Shown here: one piece after another, positions 62,156 to 64,000 of the stretch
Position numbering within the stretch: position 1 is the first letter of the stretch
How the letters are laid out: the number at the start of each line of letters is the position of its first letter
Origin: Eopsaltria australis
Lineage: Eukaryota; Chordata; Aves; Passeriformes; Petroicidae
DNA: 64,000 nt
Reading direction: 5' to 3'
NCBI GenBank assembly: GCA_034509425.1
Contig: JAVTVJ010000347.1
Coordinates: 1,054,001 to 1,118,000 of the forward strand
Program-made: the position numbers and the translations under genes
The notes under the pieces: model-generated
Databases searched by the model: none
What the model was told of the DNA's origin: nothing
Seen by the model: only the letters and a program-made list of their open reading frames with translations

Positions 62156-64000
62156 TAAAGTAACAAAAACTGTGGAAAAAGACTATTCCATTTAAACCAC
62201 ATGAAGCAGCTGATGAACAACAAAGCTGGATATGTGTGAGAAAACCATTGACTTGATTACTATAAATATACAGTAATCTAAAAAGAAAATAAAATTATTA
62301 TAACTAATAACATAGTATCTAAAAGTTTCTGTTAGCATCAGATACTTGTTGCTTTTAACAATATGAAAACTCAAAGTATAGCAATTCTTGATGAAACATT
62401 TTTCAGTCTGTCTCTTTAGCACAACAGTTGTGGGAGTAATTTCCAAATTAATATTTTATAGAAGTTATGGGGAAAGGCATCCAGTTTGGTCCTGTTAAAA
62501 GCCACACAGACAAAAAAATTCTAAAGTTAAGAGGCTCAGAAAAGTCACGAAGCAAAGAGTCTAAACTTCCTTAATCCTTTGTTCATTTTATAAATTCCTG
62601 TGCTTTGGTCCCCTTTCAACTGAGTAAAACTCTATCAAATTATATCAAAAGTTCATAGGAGACACCATACTACCATAGGTTAAGGTGCTACTCTGATAGA
62701 AAGCACCATCTTCCTATTTTTTTTCTTCTGTTTCAACAGAAATATACCCAGGGAATTAGATGAAGTGGGAAAGGTGTTTTGGCCTGATAAAGATAATTCT
62801 AAGTACATTTTCTACATGAAAAGTTCTGCAGCCATAACTGAAAAGTGGCTTCTGTGACTAAACTACCTTTCAAAATCATTTTACACTTGAGAGGAAGATA
62901 CCTCAGTTTTTTGTGTTTTAATTAAAGTAAGACAGTGTCTTGTGCAGTACAACTTTTCAAAGCTGAAAGCTGATCAAATGCAATTTTTAAAAGTTAAGAG
63001 CACCTAATATGCAATGAAAGTCTCTGTTAGGGGAAGAAATTCTAAAACCTGAAACTTCCCTTAAATTGTAATAAATGTGATAAATAAATACAAAGGGTAG
63101 AAATATATGGTTAAAATTATTTTCTCCCCTTAAGGTTGCAGGAAAAAAACAGTATTATCCATTCCAACAAGATCTACTGTCAGCAGGTACAAACACTGCT
63201 GTCCTTCCTGAATATTTTAATTTTTTTTTCCAAGAGACAGGAGCTGAGATTTATTTCTAGTAAGTGCAGGTGAAAAAAAATGGAAGGACAGAAACGTCAG
63301 GACAAACAATCATTTTGTGTCATGGCTGGAAGAAAAAGAAATACATGCTTTTCATGGTTACAGTGTCAACCCTCAAAATTCAGCAAGGGAGATGGGATCA
63401 TAAATGGGCAGAAAGCAATAGGGCAGAGTAAGAAGAGTGAAAGAAATGACTGGAACAAGAATTGGGATAAGAATAACTGCATCATTGAGTGAAAGACTTT
63501 ATACGTCTGTCAAGAAGACTGAATGTTCAGACTTGAAGACTTAAGTCAAATATCTCAATAAGAAGTACTGCAAGAACAGGCTGAAGTGGTAACATTCTTA
63601 AGTGGAAATTTCCATGAGGCAGGTGGATATCATATTTAAACATATATAATCACAAACATATCTTGAAAAATTTGGGTAAAAGAGGGGAAATTGGGTGAGA
63701 ACTCTTCTGGAAATACAAAGAGTGTATGTGCCCTTTATGTTGTGAACTATGCATAAATTTATTTTGTATTGCATATCAGGTATTATGACAACTCAGAAAG
63801 AGTATAGAAGTTGAAGTTGACTGAAAAAATGGAAAAATAACACATATTGTTTTAATTGTGCATTAGGCATGCTGGTTTTCTGTTTCATCACAAATTCTTT
63901 TGTCTTCTCCAACAGCATCAGTCTTAGACAAAGGAGAGAAACTGGTAAATACACACTGATTGACAGCTTTTGCAGTTTTCAGCTTCAACTAATGGAGTTC
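62156..64000. other. Gene-free right end of the window
   Basis: No recognisable gene, repeat family or structured RNA is seen. Open frames are at most 84 codons and have no family likeness. Confidence 0.5.

Noticed and set aside
61879..62223. A 114-codon minus-strand frame.
   Set aside because: Its centre is a CR1 ORF2 C-terminal relic and both ends are unrelated flanking DNA.

Overview
The window looks like nuclear DNA from a bird. It is AT-rich with one sharp CpG island, has almost no open coding sequence, and carries several CR1 LINE copies (the usual avian LINE) plus a solo LTR of a type I recall from songbird-like genomes. There are no bacterial, viral or CRISPR features.

The only protein-coding sequence I can support is the first coding exon of FAM83B, on the minus strand at 15,921-16,364. 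It encodes residues 1-148 and is bounded by a good acceptor and a GT donor. About 60 nt of 5' UTR on the same exon hold a cluster of upstream ATGs, one of them an ATG directly followed by a stop. A CpG island at about 20,690-21,420 is the likely FAM83B promoter and holds a candidate donor for a non-coding exon 1 (exon end about 20,991), which makes intron 1 about 4.6 kb. Positions 1-15,914 are then intron 2 or further downstream gene sequence. I could not recognise exon 3.

Right of the island, about 21.4-64 kb, I see no convincing gene. From known amniote gene order the next gene upstream of FAM83B is TINAG, a long way off in human, so this looks like the start of a gene desert. It contains CR1 fragments at about 25.92-26.72 kb (minus), 28.25-28.55 kb (plus), 41.22-41.95 kb (minus, interrupted), 50.14-50.85 kb (minus), 59.91-60.36 kb (plus) and 61.96-62.16 kb (minus). 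A solo LTR at 41,338-41,910 sits inside the 41 kb CR1 with a 5-bp target duplication. A 205-nt tract at 54.44 kb is almost entirely A and C. Several short near-perfect inverted repeats and weak traces of ancient sauropsid repeats are scattered through the window.

I found no new multi-gene system. The points most worth checking are the FAM83B leader uORF cluster, the nested LTR-in-CR1 insertion, a TATA element pointing away from FAM83B beside its CpG island, two tight hairpins in the island's shore, and a 22-bp perfect palindrome at 33.47 kb.
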